From contig NZ_JAKMAJ010000006.1 in NCBI RefSeq assembly GCF_022378355.1, positions 124,001 to 188,000 of the forward strand: a stretch of 64,000 bases of DNA, in the 5' to 3' direction. Position 1 is the stretch's first letter. Every line of letters begins with the position of its first letter. The stretch comes from Brenneria bubanii. GTDB lineage: Bacteria > Pseudomonadota > Gammaproteobacteria > Enterobacterales > Enterobacteriaceae. The notes beneath the pieces are model-generated. The model saw only the letters and a list, made by a program, of their open reading frames with translations. It did no database searches and had not been told where the DNA came from. Below are positions 25,803 to 39,278 of this stretch, in pieces. The position numbers and the translations under genes were made by a program.

Positions 25803-27524
25803 TTATTGCGCGCCTTTCGCGGTTACCGGCAGATCGTCAAACGGACGCAACGCCTTTTTCTCATAGGGGTTGCCGATCCAACGTTCGCTCTGTTTGAATT
25901 CGGGATTGACCAGACTTTTGGCGGGTTCATACAAATCATAGCTTAGTCCAGCCAAGTCGGACCAGGTATGAATCAAATGAGCGTTGCTGTATTTGCGCTC
26001 AACATACGGCGCATAGTCTAGATTGTGCTTTTCCCGCCACTCCGGCGACATCCATACCATAAATGGGATGGTATACATGGTGCGCGTCGGCGCGGCTTCA
26101 TTACGCCCTAAAATGTTATGCGGCGGCGTTTCATAAACGTCCTCGCCATGATCGGAGAAGTACAGCAAAAAGCCATTGGGCTTATGTTTCGCAAAAGTGT
26201 TAATCAGACTATCAACGATATAATCATTGTACAATTCTGCGTTGTCATAGCTGTTGTAAACATCAACATCTTTATCGCTTACCCCAGAAGGTACGCCGCT
26301 ACGATCATTGAACTCATCGAACGCTTCCGGATAGCGGTATTTATAGTTCATATGCGTCCCCAATAAATGAACGACAATAAACTTTTTCTGCGCCGGATCG
26401 GCCATGACGTCTTCAAACGGCGACAACACCACATCATCGTACTGGCGGGCGCTCTGCGTTCGCTGATTATTCAGATAAAACTGCTTATCCGTCTGTTGGG
26501 AAAAAACCGTCAGCATGGTATTACGCTTGGTCATCGTTTGCTGATTGGTGATCCAGAATGTTTTATAACCGGCCTGCTTCATTAAATTCATCATTGAAGG
26601 CCTGGTCAGATACAAATCCGGATTCTGCTCATCGGCGAAAGTGAGCGCCTGTTGCAGAATTTCAATAGTGTAAGGCCGCGAGGTCACTACATCTTTAAAT
26701 ACCACCAGGTTTGGATCAGATTTGCTTAGCTCATCCAGGCGAGGCGTTGTCTGGCGAGCATAACCATACAGACTCATGCGGCTGCGCGTGGTTGATTCAC
26801 CAATCACCAGCACCAGCGTGCGCGGCGTATCGCCGTTGGCATCGCGGAGGTTGGCCAACGTCGGCAATGCCGCATTTTGTTGCAACATCGCTTCCATGCT
26901 TTCCAACTGCTGACGGTATTCCAGATAACTACTCACAAATTGCCAGGGAGCCGTGGTTGCCATTCTATCGGCTAGGTATCCAACGGTCTCCCGCAGAGAG
27001 TCCTTCTCAAGGATCATGTTTTTGTAGACGGGAATGCCAAACAGGGAGGTAAGGATGACCACAACGGCGATAACGCGATAACCGATGGACAAATAAACCG
27101 GCCGTACTCTGGTCCACAGGAAAAATGCCGCCGCCGTATAGATCAACAATATTCCAACCACCTTCAGGTTGAAATACTGGCTCATATATTCGCTCGCTTC
27201 CGCCGAGTTCGACTCAAACATCACAAACAGCACGCTTTGCGAGAATTCTTGCTTATAAATAGAATAATAACCAAGAGCGATCACTGAAGACGCCCAAAGC
27301 ACAATTCCCAATATCGCAGTAATAATTCGAGTTTGCCGAGGAAAAAGAAATACCGGCACCAGCCAAAATAAACTGAAAATCAATGAATCTCTTAATCCAT
27401 TAAAACCACTATGGCCGCTTAATAAAATAATGAGTTGTAGCACACTGGAAAAATACCAGAAAAAGAGTAAAAGCCACCCCATCGCCTTCCAGCTGAAGCG
27501 TTTTTTTATTAAAAAATCATGCAT
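25803..27524 (-). CDS. cptA: Phosphoethanolamine transferase CptA
   Basis: A 573-residue inner-membrane enzyme that transfers phosphoethanolamine from lipid to a heptose of the LPS core. It has five N-terminal membrane helices, then a periplasmic sulfatase-like domain. LVLVIGESTTRSRMSLYGY contains the catalytic Thr region, and VHLLGTHMNYKYRYP and YFSDHGEDVYE are metal ligands. Similarity to E. coli CptA (YijP) is high along the full length. In E. coli the gene is elsewhere on the chromosome; here it abuts the acquired sugar island. Confidence 0.92.
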   Translation of the reverse strand: MHDFLIKKRFSWKAMGWLLLFFWYFSSVLQLIILLSGHSGFNGLRDSLIFSLFWLVPVFLFPRQTRIITAILGIVLWASSVIALGYYSIYKQEFSQSVLFVMFESNSAEASEYMSQYFNLKVVGILLIYTAAAFFLWTRVRPVYLSIGYRVIAVVVILTSLFGIPVYKNMILEKDSLRETVGYLADRMATTAPWQFVSSYLEYRQQLESMEAMLQQNAALPTLANLRDANGDTPRTLVLVIGESTTRSRMSLYGYARQTTPRLDELSKSDPNLVVFKDVVTSRPYTIEILQQALTFADEQNPDLYLTRPSMMNLMKQAGYKTFWITNQQTMTKRNTMLTVFSQQTDKQFYLNNQRTQSARQYDDVVLSPFEDVMADPAQKKFIVVHLLGTHMNYKYRYPEAFDEFNDRSGVPSGVSDKDVDVYNSYDNAELYNDYIVDSLINTFAKHKPNGFLLYFSDHGEDVYETPPHNILGRNEAAPTRTMYTIPFMVWMSPEWREKHNLDYAPYVERKYSNAHLIHTWSDLAGLSYDLYEPAKSLVNPEFKQSERWIGNPYEKKALRPFDDLPVTAKGAQ

Positions 27525-27829
27525 TTATTTATTCCAACTAGTTCGCTTAATAAAAATCATTCGTAGACACTAACGCACAAAGCATTCAGTAAATAATTAT
27601 TTTTTACAGACGGTGATTATCAAAACACGATGAAAAATCACAGCAAATTATTAATAAGTAAGATGGCGAAAAGATATGAGAAACGTCTTTCGATTGGGAA
27701 ATAGGCAGGTTACTTATCATTTACATCGTAAAAAAAAACGGCCCTTACAAGAGCCGTTCGTTTTATATCAAAAAACATCAGATTATTAAATATCCACAGG
27801 CGGATATTGTATTACCTGATGTGACACTA
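27525..27829. other. AT-rich intergenic region before cptA / after deaD
   Basis: No gene is supported here. It contains the cptA promoter region and the deaD terminator at 27737-27758. Confidence 0.5.
27737..27758 (-). terminator. Terminator of deaD
   Basis: AACGGC..GCCGTT stem with a run of eight T on the minus strand, about 70 bases after the deaD stop. Confidence 0.8.
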
Positions 27830-29683
27830 TTATGCGTCAGCAGGACGACGACGCGGCGTGCGCGGCGCGCTATCGCGGTTAAAGCTACGTCCGCCGCCGG
27901 CGTTCCCTTCACGGCGTTCGCCGTTACTGTAAGAACGACGCGGCGCACCATCACGACGGTCTCCCGCAGGACGAGGACCACGGCGTTCGCCATTGCCGCG
28001 CTCATGCGGTTTGGCATCGCCCAGTAACTGCATATTCATCGGTTTGTTCAGAATACGCGTGCGGGTAAAGTGAGACAACAGATCACCCGGCATGCCTTTC
28101 GGCAGCTCGATGGTTGAGTGAGTACCAAACAGTTTGATGTTGCCGATATAGCGGCTGCTGATATCACCTTCATTGGCAATAGCGCCCACAATATGACGAA
28201 CTTCGACACCGTCATCACGGCCAACTTCAATGCGATACAGCTCCATATCGCCCACATCGCGGCGTTCACGACGCGCAGGACGATCGCCATCACGGCGACG
28301 GTCGCCGCGAGAGTCATCACGATCGCGGAATTCACGACGAGGACGACGATCGAAGACCGGATCCGGCGGCAGAATCAGCGGACGTTCGCCCTGAGCCATT
28401 TTCAGCAATGCCGCAGCCAGGGTTTCGATATCCAACTCTTCCTCAGGCTGCAATTTGGATAACAGCGCACGGTACATATCCAGATCGCTGCTTTCCAGTT
28501 GCAACTGCACTTTCGCTGCAAACTTCGCCAGACGACGTTGTCCCAGCAGTTCAGCATTCGGCAATTCAACTTCAGGAATAGTCAGCTTCATGGTGCGTTC
28601 TACATTGCGCAGCAAACGACGTTCACGGTTTTCAACAAACAGTAACGCGCGGCCGGCACGACCAGCACGGCCGGTACGGCCAATACGGTGAACGTAAGAC
28701 TCGGCATCCATCGGGATATCGTAGTTAACAACCAGGCTGATACGATCAACGTCCAGACCGCGAGCCGCCACATCGGTGGCGATCAGAATATCCAGACGAC
28801 CATCTTTCAGGCGTTCCAGCGTTTGTTCACGCAGAGCCTGGTTCATATCGCCGTTCAATGCGGCGCTGTTATAACCGCTGCGCTCCAGCGCTTCGGCCAC
28901 TTCCAGCGTCGCATTTTTAGTACGAACGAAAATGATCGCCGCATCAAAATCTTCCGCTTCCAGAAAACGAACCAGTGCTTCATTTTTACGCAGGCCATGA
29001 ACAGTCCAGTAGCTCTGGCTGATATCTGGACGGGTATTGATGCTGGACTGAATACGCACTTCCTGCGGATCCTTCATGAAACGACGCGTAATGCGACGAA
29101 TCGCTTCCGGCATGGTGGCGGAGAATAACGCCGTTTGATGTTCCGCAGGGATCTGAGCCATGATGTTTTCAACATCTTCAATAAAGCCCATGCGCAACAT
29201 TTCATCCGCTTCATCCAGAACCAGACCACTCAGGTTGGACAGATCAAGCGTACCACGCTTCAGGTGATCCAGCAGACGTCCCGGCGTACCGACAACAATC
29301 TGCGCCCCGCCACGCAACGCGCGCAGCTGTACGTCATAGCGCTGGCCGCCGTACAGAGCGACCACGTTCACGCCGTGCATATGTTTAGCAAAATCATTAC
29401 AGGCTTCAGCAACCTGCACGGCCAATTCGCGGGTAGGAGCCAGCACCAGCATCTGCGGTGCTTTTAATTCGGGTTTAAGATTGTTCAGTAATGGCAGCGC
29501 GAATGCCGCGGTTTTACCACTACCGGTCTGTGCCATACCCAGCACATCGCGACCACTCAATAAATGAGGAATACATTCCGCCTGAATCGGCGATGGTTTT
29601 TCGTAGCCCAGATCGGTAAGGGCATTAATGATGGGGGCGGACAGCCCCAGTTCAGCAAAAGAAGTTTCAAACTCGGTAGTCAT
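27830..29683 (-). CDS. deaD: ATP-dependent DEAD-box RNA helicase CsdA
   Basis: A 617-residue cold-shock RNA helicase acting in ribosome (50S) assembly and mRNA decay. All helicase motifs are seen: Q motif, [28 protein letters not shown], and [12 protein letters not shown] DbpA-like RNA-binding domain follows, with a long basic Arg/Gly-rich tail. The ATG at 29683 gives [14 protein letters not shown]; a further upstream start at 29698 is not family-like. The small yrbN frame overlaps the start, and nlpI is just upstream, as in E. coli. Confidence 0.97.
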   Translation of the reverse strand: MTTEFETSFAELGLSAPIINALTDLGYEKPSPIQAECIPHLLSGRDVLGMAQTGSGKTAAFALPLLNNLKPELKAPQMLVLAPTRELAVQVAEACNDFAKHMHGVNVVALYGGQRYDVQLRALRGGAQIVVGTPGRLLDHLKRGTLDLSNLSGLVLDEADEMLRMGFIEDVENIMAQIPAEHQTALFSATMPEAIRRITRRFMKDPQEVRIQSSINTRPDISQSYWTVHGLRKNEALVRFLEAEDFDAAIIFVRTKNATLEVAEALERSGYNSAALNGDMNQALREQTLERLKDGRLDILIATDVAARGLDVDRISLVVNYDIPMDAESYVHRIGRTGRAGRAGRALLFVENRERRLLRNVERTMKLTIPEVELPNAELLGQRRLAKFAAKVQLQLESSDLDMYRALLSKLQPEEELDIETLAAALLKMAQGERPLILPPDPVFDRRPRREFRDRDDSRGDRRRDGDRPARRERRDVGDMELYRIEVGRDDGVEVRHIVGAIANEGDISSRYIGNIKLFGTHSTIELPKGMPGDLLSHFTRTRILNKPMNMQLLGDAKPHERGNGERRGPRPAGDRRDGAPRRSYSNGERREGNAGGGRSFNRDSAPRTPRRRPADA

Positions 29684-29750
29684 GTACACGTGCCTCATAG
29701 ATGGCGGCCAGTCTACATAACTCGTCGAGAAAATTTTCAGTCATTTTCAT
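29667..29750 (-). CDS. yrbN: YrbN small protein, overlapping the deaD start
   Basis: A 27-codon frame starting at 29750 reads [20 protein letters not shown] and then RVHDYRV. It is nearly identical to the E. coli YrbN peptide encoded at the same place between nlpI and deaD. Its last 17 bases overlap the start of deaD in another frame, so its translation probably couples to deaD. The C-terminus differs slightly from E. coli by a short deletion. Function is unknown, but conservation of both sequence and position makes it a real gene. Confidence 0.85.
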   Translation of the reverse strand: MKMTENFLDELCRLAAIYEARVHDYRV

Positions 29751-29796
29751 TGAAAAGTGTGAACCGGCTCAAATTGGATTAAAAAGCGAACAAAAA

Positions 29797-29836
29797 AGCC
29801 CTCACCCGCGAAGGTGATAACCATGGTTTTAGGGCT
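29797..29836 (-). terminator. Terminator-like hairpin after nlpI
   Basis: AGCCCT (29797-29802) pairs with AGGGCT (29831-29836), with an inner TCACC..GGTGA pairing, and TTTTTTG follows on the minus strand. Read-through would carry transcription into yrbN-deaD. Confidence 0.65.
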
Positions 29837-29854
29837 GATATAGTTGTTCGTCAG

Positions 29855-30739
29855 CTATTGCTGGTCCGATCCTGATAGGTCGTCTTGCTCTTGGCCTAAT
29901 AGCGCCAATTCCAACAATGCATAGCGGTGCTCAACAAAATTATGGACATTGTTGGCAACCGTCAGCTTGAACAGCGCCAAAGCGGTGTTCTTGTCCCCCA
30001 GACTTAGGTAGTGCTTACCTAAATAGAAGTCAGTTTCACTGAGATGCTCAGCGAGCGAAGTGTTATCCGTAGCCTCTTCCTGCAAGCGGGTCATCAGCAC
30101 TTTTTCGCTGATACCATTCAGGTAGAATTCGACAATATTCCATCCCCACGGCCCTTTCTGCGCTCCGTCATAGCGTTTCTGCAACGCGACTTTAGCCGTC
30201 TCCGGATTGATTTCTCGCTCCGCAAGGTACAGCCACAACGAACGGAAAGGATCATTTGGATCGTCTCGATAAAACGCCAGCAGATCATCCTGCGCTAACA
30301 GGTAACGACCGCCATAGTACAAAGCGATGCCCCGGTTTAAACGCGCGTAATTGTAAGTTGGATCAAGCTCTAGTACAGAATCAAACGCTTCATAGGCAGC
30401 ATCAAAATTGCCTGCCTGCGTTAAGTAAATACCCAGATAGTTAAAAACCTCTGGCATATCGGGGCGGATCGTCAGCGCTTGTGAAAAATCATTCCGCGCT
30501 AATGCCCGCAACCCTAAACTATCATACAGCACTCCGCGCTCATATAATAGCTGTGCTCGCTCATCATCGGTTAATGCCCGGCTGGCAAGAATTTGTTCCA
30601 TGCGCGCCAGAATCACTTCCTGCTGTAAAGTAGGCTGTAATGGAATTGCCAATACCGCGTCTTTACGCCAATCCGTGTTGCTGCATCCTGCCAGCATAAG
30701 AGCTGTCGCAACATAACACCAGCGCAAGAAAGGCTTCAT
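29855..30739 (-). CDS. nlpI: Lipoprotein NlpI, TPR-repeat adaptor of peptidoglycan hydrolase control
   Basis: A 294-residue outer-membrane lipoprotein, the same length as in E. coli. It has a signal peptide with lipobox LAGC (Cys19), then TPR units (for example [34 protein letters not shown]). NlpI brings the protease Prc to MepS and scaffolds endopeptidases. It lies between pnp and yrbN-deaD, the usual order. Confidence 0.97.
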   Translation of the reverse strand: MKPFLRWCYVATALMLAGCSNTDWRKDAVLAIPLQPTLQQEVILARMEQILASRALTDDERAQLLYERGVLYDSLGLRALARNDFSQALTIRPDMPEVFNYLGIYLTQAGNFDAAYEAFDSVLELDPTYNYARLNRGIALYYGGRYLLAQDDLLAFYRDDPNDPFRSLWLYLAEREINPETAKVALQKRYDGAQKGPWGWNIVEFYLNGISEKVLMTRLQEEATDNTSLAEHLSETDFYLGKHYLSLGDKNTALALFKLTVANNVHNFVEHRYALLELALLGQEQDDLSGSDQQ

Positions 30740-30862
30740 TTCCCACTCCCGAAGACAAACATTGGATGAACATCCTGTCCCGGTCTGCTCAACATAAGGA
30801 CGTCCGCTCCTTACGATCGCAGCTCCTTACACAGTAAGGAGCCGCACTACTGTTTTTAACAG

Positions 30863-32986
30863 TTATTCACCCTCAGAAGGCGCTACTGCCGCTTCCTGAG
30901 GTTGAGCATTTGCTTCTTTAATGCTTAAACGTACGCGGCCCTGGCGGTCAACTTCCAGTACCTTGACCGGTACTTCCTGACCCATTTGCAGGTAGTCGGT
31001 TACTTTCTCAACACGCTTGTCGGCGATTTGAGAAATATGGACCAGACCTTCTTTACCGCCGCCGATGGCAACGAAAGCACCGAAATCAACGATACGCGTT
31101 ACTTTACCCTGATAGATACGACCCACTTCGATTTCAGCCGTAATCTCTTCGATGCGGCGAATCGCATGCTTGGCTTTCTCGCCATCGGTAGAAGCAATCT
31201 TCACCGTACCATCATCTTCGATCTCGATAGTGGTACCGGTTTCTTCGGTCAGCGCGCGAATAACGGATCCGCCCTTACCGATAACGTCTTTAATCTTATC
31301 AGTGCTGATCTTGATAGTGTGGATACGTGGCGCAAATTCGGAAATATCGCCGCGCGGCGTGCTGATAGCCTGCTCCATCACACCCAGGATATGCAGACGA
31401 GCGCCTTTAGCCTGATTCAAGGCAACCTGCATGATTTCACGGGTAATGCCTTCGATTTTGATATCCATCTGCAATGCAGTGATACCATCAAGGCTACCGG
31501 CAACTTTAAAGTCCATATCGCCCAGATGATCTTCATCGCCCAGAATATCGGACAGGACAACAAAGTTTTCGCCTTCTTTCACCAGACCCATCGCAATACC
31601 TGCAACAGCGGCTTTAATCGGCACACCGGCATCCATCAGCGCCAGAGAAGCGCCGCAGACAGAGGCCATGGAAGAAGAACCGTTGGATTCCGTAATTTCA
31701 GAAACCACACGTACCGTGTACGGGAACTCACTGGCTTTCGGCATAACGGCCAGAACACCACGTTTCGCCAAACGGCCATGACCGATTTCACGACGTTTCG
31801 GCGAACCAACCATTCCGGTCTCCCCAACGGAGTACGGAGGGAAGTTATAGTGCAGCAGGAAGCGGTCGGTACGCTCGCCAGTCAGTTCGTCGATAGTTTG
31901 CGCATCACGTTCCGTACCCAGAGTGGCGGTAACCAGCGCCTGAGTTTCACCACGGGTGAACAGCGCGGAACCGTGGGTACGCGGCAGCACGCCGGTACGC
32001 ACATCCAGACCACGAATCATGTCTTTTTCACGGCCGTCGATACGCGGCTCGCCACGCAGGACACGGCTACGAACGACATTTTTCTCGATGCCGCCCAGGA
32101 TTTCCTGAATTTCACCAGCGCTCAGCGTTTCATCTTCCGCTAACAGCGCGGCTTCAACATCGGCTTTAATCGCGTCAACCTGCGCGTAACGCTCCTGTTT
32201 TTCAGTAATGCGATAGGCATCGCCCAGACGCGCTTCAGACAGAGCGGCAACACGCTGCTGCAAGGAAACGTTAATTTCCGGCGCATGCCAATCCCATTTA
32301 GGTTTACCAGCTTCGGCAACCAGCGAGTTGATATTTTCAATGACGATCTGCTGTTGTTCGTGACCAAACACCACGGCGCCTAGCATCTGATCTTCACTTA
32401 ACAGATCCGCTTCGGATTCAACCATCAGCACCGCGCCTTCGGTACCGGCAACCACCAGATCCAGACGGCTTTCTTTCAGTTCGTCAGTAGTCGGGTTCAA
32501 CACGTACTGATCGTTCAGGTAACCAACGCGCGCGGCGCCAATCGGGCCGCCAAACGGGATACCGGACAAGCTCAGCGCGGCAGAGGCGCCAATCATCGCC
32601 ACGATATCCGGGTTAACCTGCGGGTTAACCGAAACCACGGTCGCAATAACCTGAACTTCATTCAGGAAACCTTCCGGGAACAGCGGACGGATAGGACGGT
32701 CAATCAGACGGGAAATCAGGGTTTCACCTTCGCTCGGACGGCCTTCACGACGGAAGAAACCGCCAGGAATACGGCCGGCTGCGTAGGTACGTTCCTGATA
32801 GTTAACGGTCAGCGGGAAGAAGCCCTGACCTGGTTTGGCGTGTTTGGCGCCGACAACGGTAACAAATACGGCGGTATCATCCATGCTTACCATAACAGCA
32901 GCGGTAGCCTGGCGGGCCATCATACCGGTTTCTAAAGTGACGGTATGTTGCCCGTATTGAAATTTACGAACGATCGGATTCAGCAA
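30863..32986 (-). CDS. pnp: Polynucleotide phosphorylase, TTG start
   Basis: A 707-residue 3'-to-5' exoribonuclease and polymerase, part of the RNA degradosome. Two RNase PH domains are followed by KH ([19 protein letters not shown]) and S1 ([29 protein letters not shown]) domains. The start codon is TTG at 32984-32986 with AAGGATAT upstream, as in E. coli. A leader hairpin in the 253-base gap after rpsO fits the RNase III/PNPase autoregulation known for this gene. Confidence 0.98.
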   Translation of the reverse strand: MLNPIVRKFQYGQHTVTLETGMMARQATAAVMVSMDDTAVFVTVVGAKHAKPGQGFFPLTVNYQERTYAAGRIPGGFFRREGRPSEGETLISRLIDRPIRPLFPEGFLNEVQVIATVVSVNPQVNPDIVAMIGASAALSLSGIPFGGPIGAARVGYLNDQYVLNPTTDELKESRLDLVVAGTEGAVLMVESEADLLSEDQMLGAVVFGHEQQQIVIENINSLVAEAGKPKWDWHAPEINVSLQQRVAALSEARLGDAYRITEKQERYAQVDAIKADVEAALLAEDETLSAGEIQEILGGIEKNVVRSRVLRGEPRIDGREKDMIRGLDVRTGVLPRTHGSALFTRGETQALVTATLGTERDAQTIDELTGERTDRFLLHYNFPPYSVGETGMVGSPKRREIGHGRLAKRGVLAVMPKASEFPYTVRVVSEITESNGSSSMASVCGASLALMDAGVPIKAAVAGIAMGLVKEGENFVVLSDILGDEDHLGDMDFKVAGSLDGITALQMDIKIEGITREIMQVALNQAKGARLHILGVMEQAISTPRGDISEFAPRIHTIKISTDKIKDVIGKGGSVIRALTEETGTTIEIEDDGTVKIASTDGEKAKHAIRRIEEITAEIEVGRIYQGKVTRIVDFGAFVAIGGGKEGLVHISQIADKRVEKVTDYLQMGQEVPVKVLEVDRQGRVRLSIKEANAQPQEAAVAPSEGE

Positions 32987-33050
32987 AATAATATCCTTAA
33001 CTTGGGCGCATCATACCTGTTCAAGATAGACGAGCCGATGAACTCCTGAC

Positions 33051-33139
33051 CTTTGCATTACATCCTCACGACTAATGACAACCCTTACCCTGCTCATGCA
33101 GATAAAGCCTCTCATTAGCCGCGCGAACCTCTGCAATGA
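33051..33139 (-). promoter_or_regulatory. pnp leader long hairpin (RNase III target)
   Basis: On the minus strand CATTGCAGAGG..CTAATGA pairs with TCATTAG..GATGTAATG, giving a long imperfect stem between rpsO and pnp. It corresponds in position to the E. coli leader cut by RNase III for autoregulation of pnp. Confidence 0.65.
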
Positions 33140-33197
33140 AAGATCATAATTAAAACAACAAATACATTACTCTGTTTTACTAACGCTTCCTAGAAGA

Positions 33198-33219
33198 AAG
33201 GGGCCCGTAAAGGCCCCTT
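33198..33219 (-). terminator. rpsO terminator (partial, with read-through to pnp)
   Basis: AAGGGGCC-CGTAAA-GGCCCCTT stem 20 bases after the rpsO stop, with only a moderate T/C tail, as in the leaky E. coli t1. Confidence 0.7.
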
Positions 33220-33239
33220 CCTACTGAAACTGAGAAGAC

Positions 33240-34575
<1,336 letters not shown>

Positions 34576-34576
<1 letters not shown>

Positions 34577-34974
34577 TAATCCTCCTGATCTTCGCCCGTT
34601 GCCGAACGACGCTCGGCATCGTGTCTGACGACGTTAGTCACCAGATTGGACATTCTCATCCCTTCAACCAACGAATTATCGTAAGAAAACGTCAGTTCAG
34701 GCACGACGCGCAGACGCATCGCTTTACCCAGCAGCATACGGATAAAACCAGAGGCATCCTGCAGTGCTTTAACCGCCGCTTTTACCTGCTCAGGCTCGTT
34801 ATCATTCAGAAAGGTCACAAAAACTTTGGCGTAAGCCAGATCGCGTGAAACTTCAACGCCGGATACGGTAGCCATACCAATCCGCGGATCTTTCACTTCC
34901 CGTTGAATAATAATGGCGATTTCTTTTTGCATTTCCTGCGCTACGCGCTGGGTGCGGCTGAATTCTTTTGCCAT
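34576..34974 (-). CDS. rbfA: Ribosome-binding factor A
   Basis: A 132-residue KH-like protein with the expected [31 protein letters not shown] start. It assists late 30S maturation and cold adaptation. It lies between infB and truB, with 73 bases to infB. Confidence 0.97.
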
Positions 34975-35047
34975 GTTGAATCCTCAAGTAAAAGTCGGGG
35001 GGCACAAGGCCCCCCATGAATAACTTATCGCATCGCCTAACGTCGAT

Positions 35048-37720
35048 TTATGCAATCGTACGTTTGATCTCAATCGTTTCAAAAACTTCGATCACGTCGC
35101 TGGCACGGACATCGTTGTAGTTCTTAACGCCGATACCACATTCCATGCCGCTGCGAACTTCGTTAACGTCATCTTTGAAACGGCGCAGAGACTCGAGTTC
35201 GCCTTCATAGATGACCACGTTTTCACGCAGGACGCGAATTTTGTTGTGACGTTTCACGACGCCTTCCGTCACCATACAACCGGCGATAGCGCCAAATTTT
35301 GGTGATTTAAACACGTCACGAACTTCTGCCAGACCGATAATCTCTTGTTTATATTCCGGCGCCAGCATACCGCTCATGGCCTGCTTAACTTCATCAATCA
35401 GATCATAGATAACTGAATAATAGCGCAGATCCAGACTTTCGGACTCAACGACGCGACGAGCGGAAGCATCCGCACGGACGTTAAAGCCAAGGATAATCGC
35501 ATTCGATGCCGCTGCCAGCGTAGCGTCGGTTTCGGTGATTCCGCCCACGCCTGAACCGACAATTTTTACTTTCACTTCATCGGTAGACAGTTTTTCCAAC
35601 GCATCGAAAATGGCCTCGCAAGACCCCTGAACGTCAGACTTAAGCACGATGTTCAGTTCAGAAACTTCACCTTCGGTCATGTTGGCGAACATGTTTTCCA
35701 GTTTGGATTTCTGCTGACGAGCCAGCTTGACTTCACGGAATTTACCCTGGCGATATAGCGCCACTTCGCGCGCTTTCTTCTCGTCGCGAACGACGGTAGC
35801 TTCATCACCAGCCGCCGGCACGCCGGACAGGCCCAGGATTTCCACCGGAATCGACGGACCAGCCGAGTTGATTTCACGACCTAATTCGTCGCGCATCGCA
35901 CGAACGCGTCCGTATTCAAAGCCACAAAGAACGATATCGCCCTTATTCAACGTACCTTCGCGCACCAGAACCGTTGCTACCGGACCGCGACCTTTATCCA
36001 GGAAGGATTCAATCACCACGCCGCTGGCCATCCCGCTGCGGATAGCCTTAAGTTCCAGAACTTCGGCCTGCAACAAAATCGCGTCCAGCAGTTCATCAAT
36101 CCCGGTACCCGCTTTAGCCGATACGTGTACAAACTGAGATTCGCCGCCCCACTCTTCCGGCATGATGCCGTACTGCGACAGCTCGGTTTTAACGCGATCA
36201 GGATCCGCTTCCGGCTTATCAATCTTGTTCACCGCGACAACAACCGGCACATGAGCGGCCTTGGCATGCTGAACGGCTTCGATTGTCTGCGGCATTACGC
36301 CATCGTCAGCGGCCACGACCAGCACCACGATATCCGTCGCCTGGGCTCCACGAGCACGCATTGCGGTAAACGCGGCGTGTCCGGGAGTATCCAGGAAAGT
36401 GATCATACCGTTGTCCGTCTCAACGTGATAAGCGCCGATATGCTGGGTGATCCCACCGGCTTCGCCAGCGGCGACCTTCGTTGAGCGGATATAATCCAGC
36501 AAAGAGGTTTTACCGTGATCGACGTGACCCATGATAGTCACCACGGGCGCGCGCGACTCAGCAGCAGCGCCGGTATCACGATCGCTCATTAGCGCTTCTT
36601 CCAGTTCGTTCTCACGACGCAGGATCACTTTATGGCCCATCTCTTCGGCAACCAGCTGCGCGGTTTCCTGGTCGATGACCTGGTTAATCGTCGCCATGGC
36701 GCCCAGTTTCATCATCACCTTGATAACCTGGGAACCTTTTACTGCCATTTTATTAGCCAATTCAGCAACGGTAATCGTTTCGCCGATGATGACATCGCGG
36801 TTGACCGCTTGAGCCGGTTTGTTGAAGCTCTGCTGCAACGAACTTGGCTTGCGCTTGCCTTTGCCACCGCGGGTAACCGCGCGAGCTTCTTCGCGGTCAG
36901 CCTTCGATTCGGACTGGCGATTGCCTTTTTTCTGCTTCGGCGCTTTACTGCGGCTGCGGCGTTCGCCTTCAACCTTGCGGTCGTTCTCATCTTCCGCTTC
37001 GCGGGCATGATGGGAAGTCGTCACGTGATAATCGGCTGACTCTTCGGATTTAGCGCTTTCCGCTTCCCAACGTCCGGCGTTTTCTTCCGCCATACGACGT
37101 GCTTCTTCCGCCAAGCGGCGCGCTTCTTCCTCGACCTTAAGGCGAGCGGCTTCTTCCGCTTTACGCTTAAGTTCGGCGGCTTCGGCTTCGCGTCGAGCTT
37201 TCTCAACCTGGGCTGGTTTGGATAAATTATTTTGTTGGTTAATCACTTTTTCTTTTTCCGCTATGTCACGCTTAGCTTTTTCAGCGGCCTCACGTTTGGC
37301 TTGCTCTTCGGCAGCGCGCTTAGCTTTCTCAGCCGCTTCAAGTTTGGCTTGTTCTTCAGCCGCGCGTTGTGCCTGTTCTTCCGCTTCACGCCGTGCCTGC
37401 TCTTCCTCTTCCGCTTTTTGAGCTTCGATAGGATCGCGTTTTACATAAGTGCGTTTCTTGCGGACTTCAATCTGCACTGACTTACTCTTCCCGCCAGTGC
37501 TTGGAATATTTAACGTGCTACGCGTTTTACGCTGTAGAGTCAATTTCCCCGGCGCATTTCCACGATCTCGGTTCAAGTGCGCCAGTAATGTTTCTTTCTC
37601 GTGCTGGGTCACAGAATCCGATGCAGACTTGGTAATGCCCGCATCAGCAAACTGCTGTATCAGGCGGTCAACCGAAGTCTGAATCTCTGTGGCCAGCGAT
37701 TTTACGGTTACATCTGTCAT
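35048..37720 (-). CDS. infB: Translation initiation factor IF-2
   Basis: An 890-residue GTPase that delivers fMet-tRNA to the 30S subunit. The N-terminal IF2_N domain and a long charged Ala/Glu/Lys/Arg repeat region (about residues 100-230) precede the G domain. G motifs: [23 protein letters not shown], and NKIDKP. Domains II-IV complete the protein. The repeat region is the usual length-variable part. It is 25 bases after nusA in the same operon. Confidence 0.98.
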   Translation of the reverse strand: MTDVTVKSLATEIQTSVDRLIQQFADAGITKSASDSVTQHEKETLLAHLNRDRGNAPGKLTLQRKTRSTLNIPSTGGKSKSVQIEVRKKRTYVKRDPIEAQKAEEEEQARREAEEQAQRAAEEQAKLEAAEKAKRAAEEQAKREAAEKAKRDIAEKEKVINQQNNLSKPAQVEKARREAEAAELKRKAEEAARLKVEEEARRLAEEARRMAEENAGRWEAESAKSEESADYHVTTSHHAREAEDENDRKVEGERRSRSKAPKQKKGNRQSESKADREEARAVTRGGKGKRKPSSLQQSFNKPAQAVNRDVIIGETITVAELANKMAVKGSQVIKVMMKLGAMATINQVIDQETAQLVAEEMGHKVILRRENELEEALMSDRDTGAAAESRAPVVTIMGHVDHGKTSLLDYIRSTKVAAGEAGGITQHIGAYHVETDNGMITFLDTPGHAAFTAMRARGAQATDIVVLVVAADDGVMPQTIEAVQHAKAAHVPVVVAVNKIDKPEADPDRVKTELSQYGIMPEEWGGESQFVHVSAKAGTGIDELLDAILLQAEVLELKAIRSGMASGVVIESFLDKGRGPVATVLVREGTLNKGDIVLCGFEYGRVRAMRDELGREINSAGPSIPVEILGLSGVPAAGDEATVVRDEKKAREVALYRQGKFREVKLARQQKSKLENMFANMTEGEVSELNIVLKSDVQGSCEAIFDALEKLSTDEVKVKIVGSGVGGITETDATLAAASNAIILGFNVRADASARRVVESESLDLRYYSVIYDLIDEVKQAMSGMLAPEYKQEIIGLAEVRDVFKSPKFGAIAGCMVTEGVVKRHNKIRVLRENVVIYEGELESLRRFKDDVNEVRSGMECGIGVKNYNDVRASDVIEVFETIEIKRTIA

Positions 37721-37745
37721 GCTGTTCCTTTCCTGCTACAGTTCG

Positions 37746-39257
37746 TTATTCGTTTTCGTCGCCAAACCAACAGATATTACGGGCGGCCATAATCAGCTCA
37801 CCGGCTTTTTCATCATTAAGCTCTTCAATATCCGTCAGGTCGTCGACGCCCTGCTCAGCAAGATCTTCCAGCGTGCAAATACCGCGAGCTGCCAGCTTGA
37901 ATGCCATTTCACGCGACAGACCAGGTAAACTGAGCAAATCGTCCGCGGGTTGGCCGTCACCGCGACTTTCCTCATCCGCCAACGCCAGCGTGGTTAACGC
38001 GGCCTTAGCTCGTTCACGTAATACCTCAATGGTTTCTTCATCAAGGCCTTCGATTGCCAACAGCTCTTTCAGAGGCACATAGGCCAATTCTTCAAGCGAA
38101 GAGAAGCCCTCTTCAACCAGTACGGTGGCAAACTCTTCGTCGACATCCAGATGCTTGGTGAAGACGTCAATGGCCGCATGGGCTTCAGCCTGATGTTTGG
38201 CCTGAAGATCTTCCACCGTCATCACGTTCAATTCCCAACGATCGTCGGAACGGTGCTGTTTCAACAGTTGGGAGGCCAAACGCACGTTCTGACCGTTACG
38301 GCCTATCGCCTGAGCCAGGTTGCTGGACTCGACGGCGATATCCATCGTACAGGTGTCTTCATCAACCACGATGGAGACCACATCGGCCGGAGCCATGGCG
38401 TTGATAACAAACTGGGCGGGATTATCATCCCACAGAATGATATCAATGCGCTCGCCGCCCAGCTCGCTGGATACGGCCTGAACACGCGCTCCACGCATGC
38501 CGACGCAAGCGCCGACCGGGTCAATACGCTTGTCATTGGTTTTCACCGCAATTTTCGCACGGGAACCTGGATCGCGAGCCGCAGCCTTGATCTCAATGAC
38601 CTCTTCACCGATTTCCGGTACTTCGATACGGAAGAGTTCGACCAGCATTTCCGGACGAGAGCGGCTGACAAACAGTTGGGCGCCGCGGGCTTCGGGACGA
38701 ACGGCATAAAGTACGCCGCGAATACGATCGCCAGGACGGAAGTTTTCGCGCGGCAACATGTCTTCACGGCCAATAACCGCTTCGGCATTGTTACCCAAAT
38801 CCAGAGAGATATTATCACGGTTAACTTTCTTCACGACACCGGTGACAATCTCGCCTTCCTGCTCACGGAACTGATCGACAACCATGGCGCGTTCAGCTTC
38901 GCGCACCTTCTGTACAATAACCTGTTTTGCGGTTTGCGTGGTAATACGGTCAAAGGTTACAGACTCAATCTGATCTTCAACGTAATCACCAATATCAAGA
39001 GAAGGATCTTCAAACTGCGCCGCATCCAAGGTAATTTCGCGCGTTGGCTGGGTAACTTCATTGACGATTACCCAGCGGCGGAATGTATCGAAATCCCCGG
39101 TTTTACGATCAATGCTGACGCGGACGTCGATTTCCTGCTCGTATTTTTTCTTAGTTGCTGTCGCCAGTGCGGTTTCCAATGCCTCAAAAATCTTTTCACG
39201 CGGGACGGCTTTTTCGTTGGAAACAGCTTCAACAACAGCCAGAATCTCTTTATTCAT
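37746..39257 (-). CDS. nusA: Transcription termination/antitermination factor NusA
   Basis: A 503-residue RNA-polymerase-binding protein with an N-terminal domain, S1, two KH domains ([26 protein letters not shown]) and two acidic repeats at the C-terminus. Start [24 protein letters not shown] at 39257 matches the family; the open frame begins at 39275. It follows rimP by 21 bases. NusA acts on pausing, termination and rRNA antitermination, and in E. coli controls its own operon through the upstream terminators. Confidence 0.98.
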   Translation of the reverse strand: MNKEILAVVEAVSNEKAVPREKIFEALETALATATKKKYEQEIDVRVSIDRKTGDFDTFRRWVIVNEVTQPTREITLDAAQFEDPSLDIGDYVEDQIESVTFDRITTQTAKQVIVQKVREAERAMVVDQFREQEGEIVTGVVKKVNRDNISLDLGNNAEAVIGREDMLPRENFRPGDRIRGVLYAVRPEARGAQLFVSRSRPEMLVELFRIEVPEIGEEVIEIKAAARDPGSRAKIAVKTNDKRIDPVGACVGMRGARVQAVSSELGGERIDIILWDDNPAQFVINAMAPADVVSIVVDEDTCTMDIAVESSNLAQAIGRNGQNVRLASQLLKQHRSDDRWELNVMTVEDLQAKHQAEAHAAIDVFTKHLDVDEEFATVLVEEGFSSLEELAYVPLKELLAIEGLDEETIEVLRERAKAALTTLALADEESRGDGQPADDLLSLPGLSREMAFKLAARGICTLEDLAEQGVDDLTDIEELNDEKAGELIMAARNICWFGDENE

Positions 39258-39278
39258 CCTAGTTGCCTCATCCAAACT

